Below are positions 24,742 to 35,439 of a stretch of 54,588 nt of DNA, one piece after another. Source of the DNA: an uncultured Pelagibacteraceae bacterium (lineage in GTDB: Bacteria; Pseudomonadota; Alphaproteobacteria; Pelagibacterales; Pelagibacteraceae); the NCBI GenBank assembly GCA_902588585.1, contig CACIPQ010000007.1:1-54588 (forward strand), in the 5' to 3' direction. How positions within the stretch are numbered: position 1 is the first letter of the stretch; each line of letters begins with the position of its first letter. The position numbers and the translations under genes are program-made. The notes under the pieces were generated by a model that did not search any database, was not told the origin of the DNA, and saw only the letters and a program-made list of their open reading frames with translations.

Positions 24742-27417
24742 ATGAGCAATATTTTAATGAGTGAAATCAGGAGAAAATTTCTTGAGTATTTTTCAAGAAA
24801 CGGGCATGAGATAGTGGATTCTAGCAATATTGTTCCTAACAACGATCCAACCTTAATGTTTACTAATTCAGGCATGGTTCAGTTTAAAAATGTTTTTACA
24901 GGACTAGAAAAGAAATCCTTTAAAACAGCTGTCACATCACAAAAATGTATTAGAGCTGGTGGAAAACACAATGATCTCGAGAATGTTGGCTATACGCCAA
25001 GACACCACACTTTTTTTGAAATGTTGGGAAATTTTTCTTTTGGAGACTATTTTAAAGAGAAAGCTATTTATTATGCATGGGAATTATTAACCAAAGATTT
25101 TGGTATCCCAAAAGAAAAACTATCAGCAACTGTGTATTCCGAGGATGAAGAAGCTTTTAAATTGTGGAAAAAAGTAGCTGGTTTATCTGAAAGTAAAATT
25201 ATTAAAATTTCAACTACCGACAACTTTTGGTCAATGGGGGAAACAGGTCCATGCGGCCCATGTTCTGAGATATTTTACGATCATGGTGAAAAATTAAAAG
25301 GTGGACCTCCAGGAAGTCCAGAACAAGATGGTGATAGATTTATTGAAATATGGAACTTAGTATTCATGCAATTTGAGCAAATTTCAAAGAACAAAAGAGT
25401 AAATTTACCCAAACCATCCGTTGATACAGGAATGGGTCTAGAAAGAATAACTGCTGTTCTTCAAGGAACCCATGACAACTACAGTATTGACCATTTTAAA
25501 AAATTAATGTCCGCATCATCAGAAATTACAAAAACTAAAATAGATAATAAAACTATTGCAAGCCACAGAGTTATTGCTGACCATCTTAGAGCAAGCAGTT
25601 TTTTAATAGCAGAGGGAGTTCTGCCCTCAAACGAAGGACGTGGTTATGTTTTAAGAAGAATCATGAGAAGAGGAATGCGTCATGCACAAGCATTAGGTAG
25701 GAAAGATCCTATATTTTATAAATTATTTGACGTTCTTTTGAAAGAAATGTCACAGAGCTACCCAGAGCTGAAAAGAGGCAAAGATCTAATTGTAGAAACA
25801 TTAAAAAATGAAGAAGAAAAATTTTCTTCACTATTAGATAGAGGAATGAAAATTTTGAATGAAGATCTTGAAAAAGTTAAAAACAATATTTTTCCAGGAG
25901 AAATTGCTTTTAAACTTTATGACACTTATGGTTTTCCTTTAGATCTTACTGCGGATATCTTAAAGAATAAAAATATTAAAATTGATACCGATGCTTTTGA
26001 TAAATCAATGGAAAAAAGCAAAGAGCTTGCCCGAGCTAGTTGGAAAGGATCAGGAGATAAATCTTTAGAGGAAAAATGGTTTAAAGTCAGAGAAGAACTT
26101 AATCCTACTGAATTTTTAGGTTATGAATTTGATAAAGCCGAGGGAGTTGTTCTCAAAATATCAAAAGGCAAAGATTTTGTTAAAGAAGCAAAGACAGGTG
26201 ATGAAGTAGAAATAGTAACTAATCAAACTCCATTTTATGCAGAGTCAGGAGGCCAGATTGGTGATCAAGGAATAATTTATTCAAATGATTGTAAAGTTAT
26301 TATTAAAGACACTCAAAAGCAGATGGGCGATCTTCATGTTCATTTGGGTAAGGTTGACAGCGGTTCTTTAAAAACCAATCAAAGTGTTAATTTAGAAATT
26401 AATGTAGAGAGACGGAATAATGCAAGAGCTTATCACTCAGCAACACATTTACTTCATGAAGCTCTAAGAAGAACTTTAGGAAAACATGTTACCCAAAAAG
26501 GATCATTGGTAAGCCCAGAAAAGCTTAGGTTTGATTTTAGTCACAACAAACCAATTGAAAAAAAAGAAATTGAAAAAATTGAAAAATTCGTAAACGACAT
26601 GGTTAATACCGAAGCGGATGTTAAAACAAGAATTATGACACCCAAAGAAGCTGTTGAAAAAGGAGCTTTAGCTTTGTTTGGTGAAAAATACGGAGAAGAA
26701 GTTAGAGTTTTATCTATGGGTAAAGAAAATGGAGGTTTTTTTTCCACAGAACTGTGTGGAGGGACTCATGTTAAAAATACAAAAGATATTGGAAAATTTA
26801 AAATAGTTAGCCAATCATCTATAGCAGCAGGGGTTAGAAGAGTAGAAGCTTTAAGGGACAAACAGTTAGAAGATTATGAAAAATCTACAAAACAAGATAA
26901 ATCATCAAAAGAAAAAACTCTAAAAGATCAAATCGATACAATTAAAAAAGAATTATTCAAACATAAAGTCAAACCTGACTATAAGGAGGATTTGGAATTA
27001 TCTGAAAATTTTAAGAATCTTAACAAACAACTGGAAAAAATTAAAATTCAAAGTGTTATTAAGGACAAAAGCAAAAATGTTATTAAGGATACAAAAGTAG
27101 GTTTGTTTATTTTAAGACAACAAGTTCTTACTGATTTTCCACCCAAAGAATTAAGAAGTGTAATAGATCAGGCTAAAAAAGATATTAAGCAGGGGATTAT
27201 AGTTAGTATTTCAACTTTTGAAGGAAAGGTTGGTGTTGCAGTTGGTGTAACTAAGGAATTAACCAAAAAACACAATGCTGTAACGCTTGTGAAAATTGCT
27301 TCTAAAGTTCTTGGGGGTAAAGGTGGCGGTGGAAGAGAAGACTTCGCTCAGGCCGGAGGATCAAACAAAGAAAAGATCAAAGATGCCTTTAAAGCTTTAA
27401 GTGATAAAATTAATTAA
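24742..27417 (+). CDS. alaS: alanine--tRNA ligase
   Basis: 891 aa, normal length. Class II catalytic core at the N-terminus ([29 protein letters not shown]), the editing-domain zinc motifs [13 protein letters not shown] and CGGTH, then a coiled-coil C-Ala region and the glycine-rich ending [16 protein letters not shown]. It charges tRNA-Ala and edits mis-charged Ser/Gly. It follows the recA terminator; the 3' end overlaps converging icd by 8 bases. Confidence 0.98.
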   Translation: MSNILMSEIRRKFLEYFSRNGHEIVDSSNIVPNNDPTLMFTNSGMVQFKNVFTGLEKKSFKTAVTSQKCIRAGGKHNDLENVGYTPRHHTFFEMLGNFSFGDYFKEKAIYYAWELLTKDFGIPKEKLSATVYSEDEEAFKLWKKVAGLSESKIIKISTTDNFWSMGETGPCGPCSEIFYDHGEKLKGGPPGSPEQDGDRFIEIWNLVFMQFEQISKNKRVNLPKPSVDTGMGLERITAVLQGTHDNYSIDHFKKLMSASSEITKTKIDNKTIASHRVIADHLRASSFLIAEGVLPSNEGRGYVLRRIMRRGMRHAQALGRKDPIFYKLFDVLLKEMSQSYPELKRGKDLIVETLKNEEEKFSSLLDRGMKILNEDLEKVKNNIFPGEIAFKLYDTYGFPLDLTADILKNKNIKIDTDAFDKSMEKSKELARASWKGSGDKSLEEKWFKVREELNPTEFLGYEFDKAEGVVLKISKGKDFVKEAKTGDEVEIVTNQTPFYAESGGQIGDQGIIYSNDCKVIIKDTQKQMGDLHVHLGKVDSGSLKTNQSVNLEINVERRNNARAYHSATHLLHEALRRTLGKHVTQKGSLVSPEKLRFDFSHNKPIEKKEIEKIEKFVNDMVNTEADVKTRIMTPKEAVEKGALALFGEKYGEEVRVLSMGKENGGFFSTELCGGTHVKNTKDIGKFKIVSQSSIAAGVRRVEALRDKQLEDYEKSTKQDKSSKEKTLKDQIDTIKKELFKHKVKPDYKEDLELSENFKNLNKQLEKIKIQSVIKDKSKNVIKDTKVGLFILRQQVLTDFPPKELRSVIDQAKKDIKQGIIVSISTFEGKVGVAVGVTKELTKKHNAVTLVKIASKVLGGKGGGGREDFAQAGGSNKEKIKDAFKALSDKIN

Positions 27418-28624
27418 GTTTTTTTTTTAGATTAGAATTAATTGCTTCTAAAAATTGATTTGTGGTTAAAAATTTTTGATTTTTATTAATTAATATAGCG
27501 AGATCTTTTGTCATAGATCCGCTTTCAACAGTTTCTACACAAACTTTTTCAAGAGTATTTGCAAATTTAATTAATTCATTATTGTCATCTAGTTGTCCCC
27601 TATGTGACAAACCTCTTGTCCAAGCAAAAATAGAGGCAATTGGATTTGTAGAAGTTTCCTTACCTTGTTGGTGTTGTCTAAAATGCCTAGTAACAGTACC
27701 ATGAGCTGCCTCAGCTTCAGCTATTTTTCCATCCGGAGTTCTAAGTACACTTGTCATTAATCCTAGAGAACCATAGCCTTGAGCTACAGTATCAGATTGT
27801 ACATCTCCGTCATAATTTTTACATGCCCAGATATATTTTCCACTCCATTTCATAGCACATGCAACCATATCATCTATTAACCTATGTTCGTAAGTAATAC
27901 CCACTTCATCGAATTTTTTTTTAAATTCTTTTTGAAAAATTTCCTCAAAAATATCTTTAAACCTTCCATCGTAAGCTTTTAAAATTGTGTTTTTTGTTGA
28001 AAAATAAACAGGCCATTTTCTCACCAAACCATAATTCATACATGCTCTTGCAAAGTCTTTTATCGAGTCATCTAGGTTGTACATAGAAAGTGCTATACCA
28101 GGTCCTTTAAAATCATAAACCTCATGTTCAATTTTATTTTTTCCATCTTCAGACTCCCATTTAATTGTCATCTTACCTTTTCCAGGGACTTTAAAATCTG
28201 TTGCTCTATACTGGTCTCCAAAAGCATGTCTTCCAACTATTACACTATTAGTCCAGTGAGGCACTAGTCTTGGAACGTTTTTACAAATTATAGGCTCTCT
28301 AAAAATTGTTCCACCAACAATATTTCTTATTGTACCGTTTGGAGATCTCCACATCTTTTTTAGTTTAAATTCTTTAACACGAGCCTCGTCTGGAGTAATC
28401 GTTGCACACTTAACACCGGCCCCATATTTTTGAATTGCTTTAGCACAATCGATTGTTACTTGATCATTAGTTTTATCTCTGTTCTTCATACCAAGATCAA
28501 AGTATTTAAGTTCAATATCCAGATAGGGTTTGATTAATTTGTCTTTTATAAATGACCAAATTATACGGGTCATTTCATCTCCATCTAGCTCTACTACTGG
28601 ATTTTTTACTTTGATTTTTGCCAT
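27410..28624 (-). CDS. icd: NADP-dependent isocitrate dehydrogenase
   Basis: 404 aa, the eukaryotic-type (IDH1-like) homodimeric form common in alphaproteobacteria. [14 protein letters not shown] opens the protein, [20 protein letters not shown] carries substrate-binding residues, [28 protein letters not shown] carries metal and NADP contacts, and [13 protein letters not shown] follows. It oxidises isocitrate to 2-oxoglutarate in the TCA cycle with NADPH production. It diverges from psd over a 68-bp gap containing an 11-bp inverted repeat. Confidence 0.97.
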   Translation of the reverse strand: MAKIKVKNPVVELDGDEMTRIIWSFIKDKLIKPYLDIELKYFDLGMKNRDKTNDQVTIDCAKAIQKYGAGVKCATITPDEARVKEFKLKKMWRSPNGTIRNIVGGTIFREPIICKNVPRLVPHWTNSVIVGRHAFGDQYRATDFKVPGKGKMTIKWESEDGKNKIEHEVYDFKGPGIALSMYNLDDSIKDFARACMNYGLVRKWPVYFSTKNTILKAYDGRFKDIFEEIFQKEFKKKFDEVGITYEHRLIDDMVACAMKWSGKYIWACKNYDGDVQSDTVAQGYGSLGLMTSVLRTPDGKIAEAEAAHGTVTRHFRQHQQGKETSTNPIASIFAWTRGLSHRGQLDDNNELIKFANTLEKVCVETVESGSMTKDLAILINKNQKFLTTNQFLEAINSNLKKKLN

Positions 28625-28635
28625 AATATAAATTT

Positions 28636-28685
28636 AATTTGATAATTGGGAATTTTTATACATATTACCCTAAGATTATCAAATT
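28636..28685. promoter_or_regulatory. 11-bp inverted repeat between icd and psd
   Basis: AATTTGATAAT (28636-28646) and ATTATCAAATT (28675-28685) are exact reverse complements; inside them GGG (28648-28650) faces CCC (28668-28670). It occupies most of the 68-bp divergent region and ends 7 bases before the psd ATG, so in the psd transcript it could also fold over the ribosome-binding region. A shared operator or an RNA hairpin are both possible. Confidence 0.45.
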
Positions 28686-28692
28686 ATAAGTT

Positions 28693-29346
28693 ATGATGCT
28701 TGAAAAAATATTTCCGAAGTTACACCAAGAGGGGTATAAGTTTTTGGTTATATCCGTGGTATTAACCCTGATTCTATGGTCAATTTCTGATTTTTTTGGA
28801 TTCGTTTTAACGTTAATAACCATATGGGTTTATTACTTTTTTAGAGATCCTGAAAGGACAATCATAAATGACGATACCTACTTGGTTAGTCCTGCAGATG
28901 GAAGAATTTCTGCTATTCAGGAAATTAACGGACCAGTTGAGCTTGGTTTAGATAATAAAAAATTCACGAGAGTAAGTATTTTTATGAACGTGTTCGATTG
29001 TCACGTAAACAGAGCTCCTTCTAATGGTGAGATACAAGATATTTTTTATAAACCTGGAAAATTTTTAAATGCTTCTCTTAATAAAGCAAGCGAAGAAAAC
29101 GAGAGAAATTATTTTAAAATAGAGGATAGCAAAACAGATAGCCCAATCATTGTTGTTCAGATAGCAGGATTAATTGCACGACGAATTGTTACACAGGTAG
29201 AAAAAACACATACGGTTATTCAAGGACAAAGACTTGGTATGATTAGATTCGGAAGCAGAGTTGATATATACTATACCCAAAGAAAAACCATGGTTAAAGT
29301 CGGACAAAATGTTATAGCCGGAGAAAGTTTAATAGCGAGTTCATAG
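28693..29346 (+). CDS. psd: phosphatidylserine decarboxylase proenzyme
   Basis: 217 aa, the short alphaproteobacterial form with an N-terminal hydrophobic segment (residues ~17-50) and YYFFRDPER. The self-cleavage site that generates the pyruvoyl group is Gly187-Ser188 in IRFGSRVDIYY (variant of LGST). His residues in FMNVFDCHVNRAP contribute to the active site. It produces phosphatidylethanolamine in the inner membrane. The next gene, pssA, starts on the base after the stop, giving a two-step PE pathway in one unit. A second ATG three bases downstream is also possible as start. Confidence 0.95.
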   Translation: MMLEKIFPKLHQEGYKFLVISVVLTLILWSISDFFGFVLTLITIWVYYFFRDPERTIINDDTYLVSPADGRISAIQEINGPVELGLDNKKFTRVSIFMNVFDCHVNRAPSNGEIQDIFYKPGKFLNASLNKASEENERNYFKIEDSKTDSPIIVVQIAGLIARRIVTQVEKTHTVIQGQRLGMIRFGSRVDIYYTQRKTMVKVGQNVIAGESLIASS

Positions 29347-30138
29347 ATGGAAGAAAAGAAAAAATTCAAAGTTGTTTCAGTAAATAAAAGTAGATATATT
29401 TTACCAAGCGTATTAACCTTAATTGGAGTTTGTTTAGGAATTAGTTCAATCAAATTTGCAATGGATGGTAATTTTACGTTTGCAGTTTTATTTTTAATTG
29501 TTGCTGCGATATTAGACGGATTAGATGGAAGAGTAGCCAGATTAATTAAAGGAACCTCAGACTTTGGAAAAGAACTGGACTCACTAACAGATTTTGTAAG
29601 CTTTGGAATAGCACCTGCATTTATAGTTTATTTTTGGGAATTAAATAAATTTGGAAAAATAGGATGGTTAATAGTTTTATTTTTTTCTGTATGTTGTGTA
29701 TTAAGGCTCGCAAGGTTTAATTTAACTAAATTTGAAAAAAATGACGAGTGGAAAAATAATTTTTTTCAAGGTATACCGTCGCCTGCAGGTGGATGTTTAA
29801 TTCTTTTTCCTTTAATGTTTGAACTATCAAGTTTTTCAAATTTTATTAATTTAAGAGTAATTACACCGTACTTTATGGTTTTAGTGTCAATCTTATTGAT
29901 AAGTAAAGTTCCGACCTTTTCATTCAAAAAAATTGCCATTCGTAGAAATATGACAATCTTTCTTTTATTAGGCGTAGGTTTATTTTTTGTTTCGATTATT
30001 CAATTTACTTTTGAAACTTTGACGGTTTGTTCTTTGGGTTATTTAGTTTTGGTTCCTGTAGGTATTTATAATTACAAATTAAAAATAAAAACCGCAAATC
30101 AAATTGAGATAGAAGACGAACATCAAGACATACTTTAG
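29347..30138 (+). CDS. pssA: CDP-diacylglycerol--serine O-phosphatidyltransferase
   Basis: 263 aa with several membrane helices. The CDP-alcohol phosphotransferase signature D-G-x2-A-R-x8-G-x3-D-x3-D is complete in DGRVARLIKGTSDFG followed by KELDSLTD. It makes phosphatidylserine, the substrate of the Psd encoded immediately upstream with no spacer. The hydrophilic C-terminal tail is ordinary. Confidence 0.95.
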   Translation: MEEKKKFKVVSVNKSRYILPSVLTLIGVCLGISSIKFAMDGNFTFAVLFLIVAAILDGLDGRVARLIKGTSDFGKELDSLTDFVSFGIAPAFIVYFWELNKFGKIGWLIVLFFSVCCVLRLARFNLTKFEKNDEWKNNFFQGIPSPAGGCLILFPLMFELSSFSNFINLRVITPYFMVLVSILLISKVPTFSFKKIAIRRNMTIFLLLGVGLFFVSIIQFTFETLTVCSLGYLVLVPVGIYNYKLKIKTANQIEIEDEHQDIL

Positions 30139-30146
30139 TTTTCTTA

Positions 30147-30734
30147 ATGGATAGCAAAAGTTATCAAGATCATTTTTTTAAAAAAGCAAAAATAGCGGGT
30201 TATAGATCGCGATCAGCTTTTAAATTAATTCAACTAAATAATAAATATAAATTTTTAAAAAATAACATTAATATTTTAGATGTAGGTTCTTTTCCAGGAG
30301 GCTGGTGTCAGGTTGTTAAAGAAAAAATAAAAGGTGGAAAAATACTGGGAATTGATAAAAAAAAAATAGAAGAGATTAAAGGTGTAAAATTTCTTACAGG
30401 AGATTTTTTGGATGAAAAATCAAAGTCAAATATAATTAACTACTTTAACTCAAATATCGATGTAATTTTATCAGATATGGCCCCTAATACTACTGGCAAT
30501 AAGAGTTTGGACTGCATTAGAACCAATCAATTATGTTTAGATATATTGGAATTTTCAAAAGAAAAACTAAGTAAAAAAGGAGTTGTTGTATCCAAACTTT
30601 TTATGGGAGAAGAGTTTGAAGAAATTAAAATTAAAGCAAAAAAAAACTTCAAAAAAATTCATTTTTTTAAGCCCGATTCAAGCAGAGATGAATCCAGAGA
30701 AACATATATACATTGTTCAGAATTAAGTACATAA
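30147..30734 (+). CDS. rlmE: 23S rRNA (uridine-2'-O-)-methyltransferase RlmE
   Basis: 195 aa (E. coli form 209). SAM motif DVGSFPGGWCQ near residue 46; the K-D-K-E catalytic tetrad is present as Lys in SAFKL, Asp in LSDMAPN, Lys in VVSKLF and Glu in SRETYI. It methylates U2552 in the ribosomal A loop. It starts 8 bases after pssA and belongs to the same transcription unit. Confidence 0.94.
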   Translation: MDSKSYQDHFFKKAKIAGYRSRSAFKLIQLNNKYKFLKNNINILDVGSFPGGWCQVVKEKIKGGKILGIDKKKIEEIKGVKFLTGDFLDEKSKSNIINYFNSNIDVILSDMAPNTTGNKSLDCIRTNQLCLDILEFSKEKLSKKGVVVSKLFMGEEFEEIKIKAKKNFKKIHFFKPDSSRDESRETYIHCSELST

Positions 30735-30750
30735 TGGAAAATTAAAATTT

Positions 30751-31179
30751 ATGAATAAACTAAAATTTTATTTCTTTATTTCTTTATTTTTATTTTTTTT
30801 AGAAAATAAAGTGGTTGCTGCAGAGAATTATTTAGCAGAAGGAAAAAAACTTTTTAATCAAAAAGAATTTTTAAAATCGAAATTTAAATTTGAGCAAGAT
30901 ATTGTTTTTAATCCAAAAAGTGAGGAATCTTACCTGTATCTAGCCAAAATATTTAATAAAGAGGAAAACGACGATCTTGAAGAACAAAACTTAAATACTG
31001 TTATAATGTTAAATCCAAAAAATGAAGAAGCAGTTTATCTTCTTGCGTTATTAAGAATAAAAAAATCTGATTACGAAGAATCGGAAATGTTAATTACAAA
31101 TTTTAAAAAAATTTGTAAAACACTTTGTACAAAAAAGAAAGATTTAGAGTCGAAATTAGAAAATTTGCAGTCACAATAA
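30751..31179 (+). CDS. exported TPR-repeat protein
   Basis: 142 aa. A signal peptide (residues ~1-24, ending VVAAEN) is followed by helices with TPR-like spacing (YLAEGKKLFNQKEFLKSKFKFEQDI; SYLYLAKIFNKEENDDLEEQNLN; AVYLLALLRIKKSDYEESE). Probably a periplasmic protein-interaction module. It lies 16 bases after rlmE and 9 bases before panB. No more specific function can be read. Confidence 0.75.
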   Translation: MNKLKFYFFISLFLFFLENKVVAAENYLAEGKKLFNQKEFLKSKFKFEQDIVFNPKSEESYLYLAKIFNKEENDDLEEQNLNTVIMLNPKNEEAVYLLALLRIKKSDYEESEMLITNFKKICKTLCTKKKDLESKLENLQSQ

Positions 31180-31188
31180 AGAGTAGAC

Positions 31189-31968
31189 ATGAAATTATCT
31201 TACAAGATTTTTAAAGTTAAAAATTTAAAATCAAAAAGAAAATTAGTTTGTTTAACTGCTTACTCAAAGCCAATTGCAAAAATATTAGATAGATATTGCG
31301 ATATTATTTTAGTCGGAGATTCTGTTGCAACAGCTTTTTATGGAATGAAAAGCACTAAAGAAATTAAACTAGATACTATGATTGAACATTCCATTAGTGT
31401 AAAAAAATCTGTTAGAAAAAGCACACTGGTATTTGATATGCCTTATAACACTTATAGAAATACTAAAGAGGCAAAAAAAAATGCTATAAAAGTTTTTAAA
31501 AAAAGTCATTGTGACGCTGTTAAATTAGAAAGTAATGGAAAAAATTTTAACATATTAAAGAGTTTGGTAAAATCTGGAATACCTGTCATGGGACACATAG
31601 GTTATACTCCCCAATACAAAGGCAAGTTCAAACCTCAAGGTTTAAATAAAAAACAACAAAAAAAATTAATTAATGAAGCAATAAAAATAGAAAAAGCAGG
31701 AGCCTTCTCAATTGTTTTAGAATGTATTAATTCTGATACGGCAAAAAAAATTACGGAGTCAGTTAACATACCAACCATTGGAATTGGATCTTCCAGTGCT
31801 TGTGATGGACAAATTCTAGTTGTAGATGATTTAATAGGTCTTAGTGGATTTTATCCAAAATTTGTAAAGAAATATGTAAATTTAGAAAAGATACTAGATA
31901 ATGTTTTAAAAAGATTTAGAAGAGATGTTATAAGAAGTAAATTTCCGCTTAGATCGAATACATACTAA
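31189..31968 (+). CDS. panB: 3-methyl-2-oxobutanoate hydroxymethyltransferase
   Basis: 259 aa. LVGDSVATAFYGMKSTKEI holds the metal-binding Asp and substrate Ser; VMGHIGYTPQ and IVLECI (catalytic Glu) are in place; TIGIGSSSACDGQILVVDDL closes the barrel. It transfers a hydroxymethyl group from 5,10-methylene-THF to ketoisovalerate, the first pantothenate step, and so consumes C1 units. No panC is adjacent. It sits in the plus-strand run between a TPR protein and a YfgM-like protein. Confidence 0.94.
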   Translation: MKLSYKIFKVKNLKSKRKLVCLTAYSKPIAKILDRYCDIILVGDSVATAFYGMKSTKEIKLDTMIEHSISVKKSVRKSTLVFDMPYNTYRNTKEAKKNAIKVFKKSHCDAVKLESNGKNFNILKSLVKSGIPVMGHIGYTPQYKGKFKPQGLNKKQQKKLINEAIKIEKAGAFSIVLECINSDTAKKITESVNIPTIGIGSSSACDGQILVVDDLIGLSGFYPKFVKKYVNLEKILDNVLKRFRRDVIRSKFPLRSNTY

Positions 31969-31972
31969 TTTT

Positions 31973-32602
31973 ATGAATACAGAAAATACAGAATTTCCAG
32001 AAAAAAATTTTATAAATTTTATAAAATCAAATTCTAAAATGTTTTCATATTCAGCAGCCATATTGTTTTTAATAATTGCAGTTTCTTCTTGGTTTTTTTA
32101 TGATTCAGAAAAGAAAAAAATTAAAATTTCAGAAGATTTTATCAAGGCTAAAATTTTATTACAAAATCAGAAGGAAGACGAAGCAAAAAAAATTTTAAAA
32201 GAAATTATAGAGAAAAAAAATACAATCTACGCAAGTCTTTCCCTTTTTTTATTGATTGATAATAATTTAATTGAAAATAAAAAATTAATTTTAGATTACT
32301 TTGACAATATAATTTCTAATAATATTTACTCTGACGAAGATGTAAATTTATTAAAACTTAAAAAAGCAATTTATATTTCAGATATTAAGGAAGAAGAAGA
32401 GATGCTAAAATTATTGAATCCAATAATAAACTCAGACTCAGTTTGGAAAATACAATCCTTGATGTTTTTAGGAGACTTTTATTATTCATTAGCTCAGTTT
32501 GAAAAGGCAAAACAGTATTATTCAATATTGCTTAAAGAGGACAGCGATAATATCCCAAAAGCTGAAATAAATAGAAAGATCGAATTTATCAAGAATGAAT
32601 AA
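31973..32602 (+). CDS. YfgM-like membrane-anchored TPR protein
   Basis: 209 aa. One hydrophobic helix at residues ~27-45 (FSYSAAILFLIIAVSSWFF), then a periplasmic region with tetratricopeptide-like helices (KAKILLQNQKEDEAKKILKEI; FLGDFYYSLAQFEKAKQYY). In many proteobacteria such a protein precedes bamB and is linked to envelope protein quality control. It overlaps bamB by 8 bases. Confidence 0.75.
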   Translation: MNTENTEFPEKNFINFIKSNSKMFSYSAAILFLIIAVSSWFFYDSEKKKIKISEDFIKAKILLQNQKEDEAKKILKEIIEKKNTIYASLSLFLLIDNNLIENKKLILDYFDNIISNNIYSDEDVNLLKLKKAIYISDIKEEEEMLKLLNPIINSDSVWKIQSLMFLGDFYYSLAQFEKAKQYYSILLKEDSDNIPKAEINRKIEFIKNE

Positions 32603-33941
32603 GATTAATAATAACTTATTACTTATTATTTTTTGTATATTTTTAATTAATTGTTCTTTCGGACCAACCACAAGAATTTGGAATGACCTATCCAAAGATT
32701 TAGAGATAGCAAAAAATAGAGAGAACACAAAACTAATTTTTTCATCATCAAAAAAATTTGATAAAGAAACAAAAAGTAATGAGGTAATTAGAGTTTCCAG
32801 ACCCTATAAAAATCAAAACTGGAGTCAACAAAATTTTACTAATGGTAATTATGTGCCTCATTTAATCTATCAAAATAAAAAAAATTTAATTTTTAAAAGT
32901 AAAAAATTAGGAAAAAATAAATTTAATTTTATTGATGGAGATTTTCAGCCCATAATAGAAAACGATTTAGTGTTTTTTTATGATCCATCAGGAACAGTAT
33001 TTAGTTACTCACTTGATGAAGAAAGATTAATTTGGAAGTATAACTTTTATAGAAAAAGATACAAAAATATACAAAAAGAAATCAATCTACATATTTCTTC
33101 AGGAGGTCTAATAGCTTCTGATAATTTAGGTTTTATTTATAGTTTGAATAAAAGTTCAGGAAAAATTCAATGGGCAAAAAGCTACGGTGTTCCATTTAAA
33201 TCAAATATTAAGACAGACGAAAATAATGTGTTTTTAATTAACCAAGACAATAAACTTTATGTAATTGGAGAAGAAAAGGGAGATCAAAGGTTAGATTTAG
33301 AAACATTTCCATCTTTTCTTAAATCAAATAATAAATCAAACATTAGCCTAGATGACTCTAGAAAAGATGCTTACTTTATAACATCAGCTGCTGAAATTTA
33401 TTCTCTCAATTATAGAAATAGAAATATAAACTGGTTATTTAATTTAACAGGAACAAGTACCGACAAACAGGTAGATTTATTTTATTCTTCCCCAATCGTT
33501 CATTTAGATGATGAAATCTTTTTAAGCACTTCTTTATCTTCATTTTCAATGAACTCCAGAAACGGGGGTCTCAATTGGGAGTTCCCTTTTTCCACCAAGA
33601 TTAGACCGATTATTTTAAAAAATTATGTTTTTTTAATTTCTAAAAATGGATTCTTAATAACTTTGAATCGCAAAACAGGGAAGGTAGTTTGGTCACAAAA
33701 TATATTTAAAAATTTAAAAAAATTAAAAAACAATAAAGCAGGAGATATAACTTCTATTTTATTTGTATCTGACCAGATATTTGTCACAACACAGAATGGA
33801 TATTTTTTATTTTTAAACTATCAAAATGGAGAAATTATTAATTACGCAAAAGTTAGCAAAGGTTTTTTTTCAAAACCAGTAATTATAAACGAAACAATAA
33901 TTATAATTGATAATAAGATGAGAGTTTTACAATTTAATTAA
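32595..33941 (+). CDS. bamB: outer membrane assembly lipoprotein BamB-like (PQQ-like propeller)
   Basis: 448 aa. Lipoprotein signal with lipobox L17-I18-N19-C20. The body holds repeated propeller-blade signatures with Trp/Gly, such as LNKSSGKIQWAKSYG, SRNGGLNWEFPF and LNRKTGKVVWSQN. BamB supports BamA in inserting outer-membrane beta-barrels. The position after a YfgM-like gene is conserved; the GTPase gene der, which usually comes next, is absent. It is separated from the converging purF stop by a single base. Confidence 0.85.
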   Translation: MNKINNNLLLIIFCIFLINCSFGPTTRIWNDLSKDLEIAKNRENTKLIFSSSKKFDKETKSNEVIRVSRPYKNQNWSQQNFTNGNYVPHLIYQNKKNLIFKSKKLGKNKFNFIDGDFQPIIENDLVFFYDPSGTVFSYSLDEERLIWKYNFYRKRYKNIQKEINLHISSGGLIASDNLGFIYSLNKSSGKIQWAKSYGVPFKSNIKTDENNVFLINQDNKLYVIGEEKGDQRLDLETFPSFLKSNNKSNISLDDSRKDAYFITSAAEIYSLNYRNRNINWLFNLTGTSTDKQVDLFYSSPIVHLDDEIFLSTSLSSFSMNSRNGGLNWEFPFSTKIRPIILKNYVFLISKNGFLITLNRKTGKVVWSQNIFKNLKKLKNNKAGDITSILFVSDQIFVTTQNGYFLFLNYQNGEIINYAKVSKGFFSKPVIINETIIIIDNKMRVLQFN

Positions 33942-33942
33942 T

Positions 33943-35439
33943 TTAGTTGTTTGATTTGCTGCTGAGCAAAGATAATTGAGTGATGTTCTCATCTTTCATT
34001 TGATCGACTAATTCAACCGGATATTCTCCAGTAAAATAATGATCCGTAAATTGTGGATACATTTTATTTCTATTTTCACCACAAATTGCTCTATACAGTC
34101 CTTCCAAACTTAGAAATTTTAATGAATCTGCTTTTATATAATCACACATTTCATCTAAATTTTTATTGGCAGCAAGAAGTTCTTTTTTAGAAGGCATATC
34201 TATGCCATAAAAATCAGGAAATTTTATAGGAGGACATGCAATTCTTACGTGGACCTCTTTTGCTCCTCCGTCGTAAAGCATTTTTACTATTTTAGAACAC
34301 GTTGTTCCTCTTACTAAAGAATCGTCAATCAATATTATAGATTTATTTTTTATTGAAGACTTATTAGAACTTAGTTTTAATTTTACACCAAAACTTCTTA
34401 TACTTTGTTTAGGTTCAATAAATGTTCTCCCAACATAATGATTTCTGATAAGACCAAGTTCAAAATTCATTTTTTTATGTTGGCTATAACCAATAGCCGC
34501 GGGAACACCAGAGTCTGGAACAGGGACTACAATATCTCCTTTGTTGTCAGTTTCTTTTGCAAGTTCATAACCAAAGTTTTTTCTGTAATCATAGGCACAC
34601 TTTTCTTTTAAAATACTGTCTGGTCTTGAAAAATAAATATATTCAAATATACAAGGTCTAGGCTTTTTTTTAGTGAATGGTTTAATACTTTTTACTGTAT
34701 CATTTTCAATTATTACTACCTCACCATTTTCTACCTCTCTGATAAATTTAGCTCCGACAATATCAAAGGCACAAGTTTCAGAAGCAAGAAGATAAGAATT
34801 TTTGATTTTTCCTAAAACCAACGGTCTAATACCCAACGGATCTCTAGCGCCTATTAATTGTTTGTTACTCATCATGACCAGGGCGTAACCACCCTGAACT
34901 TGAAAAAGCGTATCAATTATCTTGTCTACAATCTTTTTTCTTTTTGATTTTGCGATTAACTGAACAATAGTTTCTGTATCAGAAGTCGTTCTAAAAATAG
35001 CCCCATCTTTAACTAATTTCTCTCTTAATTTAATAGCATTTGTAAAATTACCATTATGCGCAACACTAATTCCACCGCCATAGATATCTGCAAAGAAGGG
35101 CTGTATGTTTCTCAAAGAAGTTTCACCTGTAGTAGAATAGCGATTATGACCTATGGCAAAATTCCCAGGAAGTTTTTTCAAGGTTTCTTTATTAGTAAAA
35201 TTATCTCCAACTAAACCATGCCTTTTTTCTGAGTGAAAGCTTTTTCCATCGAACGACACAATTCCACATCCTTCTTGACCTCTATGTTGTAAGGCATGAA
35301 GTCCCAACGCAACTACTGTAGAAGCATCTGCAAAGTTATGAATGCCAAAAACACCACATTCTTCTCTGATTTCTTTCAATTTAAATTTTTTGGATTTCTT
35401 CTGTTGTTTTTTCAATGTCATTACTGTCTGGAAATTCAT
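33943..35439 (-). CDS. purF: amidophosphoribosyltransferase
   Basis: About 498 aa. The catalytic N-terminal cysteine is in EECGVFGIHNF after a short lysine-rich prefix; ALQHRGQEGCGI and NGNFTNA belong to the glutaminase domain, and IILIDDSLVRGTT is the PRPP-binding site. It makes phosphoribosylamine, the first step of purine synthesis. Start codons at 35439 (ATG), 35442 (TTG) and 35421 (ATG, MTLKKQQKK) are possible; all lie inside the end of cvpA. The prefix before the cysteine would be 21-27 residues, longer than in many homologues, and must be removed for activity. Confidence 0.95.
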   Translation of the reverse strand: MNFQTVMTLKKQQKKSKKFKLKEIREECGVFGIHNFADASTVVALGLHALQHRGQEGCGIVSFDGKSFHSEKRHGLVGDNFTNKETLKKLPGNFAIGHNRYSTTGETSLRNIQPFFADIYGGGISVAHNGNFTNAIKLREKLVKDGAIFRTTSDTETIVQLIAKSKRKKIVDKIIDTLFQVQGGYALVMMSNKQLIGARDPLGIRPLVLGKIKNSYLLASETCAFDIVGAKFIREVENGEVVIIENDTVKSIKPFTKKKPRPCIFEYIYFSRPDSILKEKCAYDYRKNFGYELAKETDNKGDIVVPVPDSGVPAAIGYSQHKKMNFELGLIRNHYVGRTFIEPKQSIRSFGVKLKLSSNKSSIKNKSIILIDDSLVRGTTCSKIVKMLYDGGAKEVHVRIACPPIKFPDFYGIDMPSKKELLAANKNLDEMCDYIKADSLKFLSLEGLYRAICGENRNKMYPQFTDHYFTGEYPVELVDQMKDENITQLSLLSSKSNN

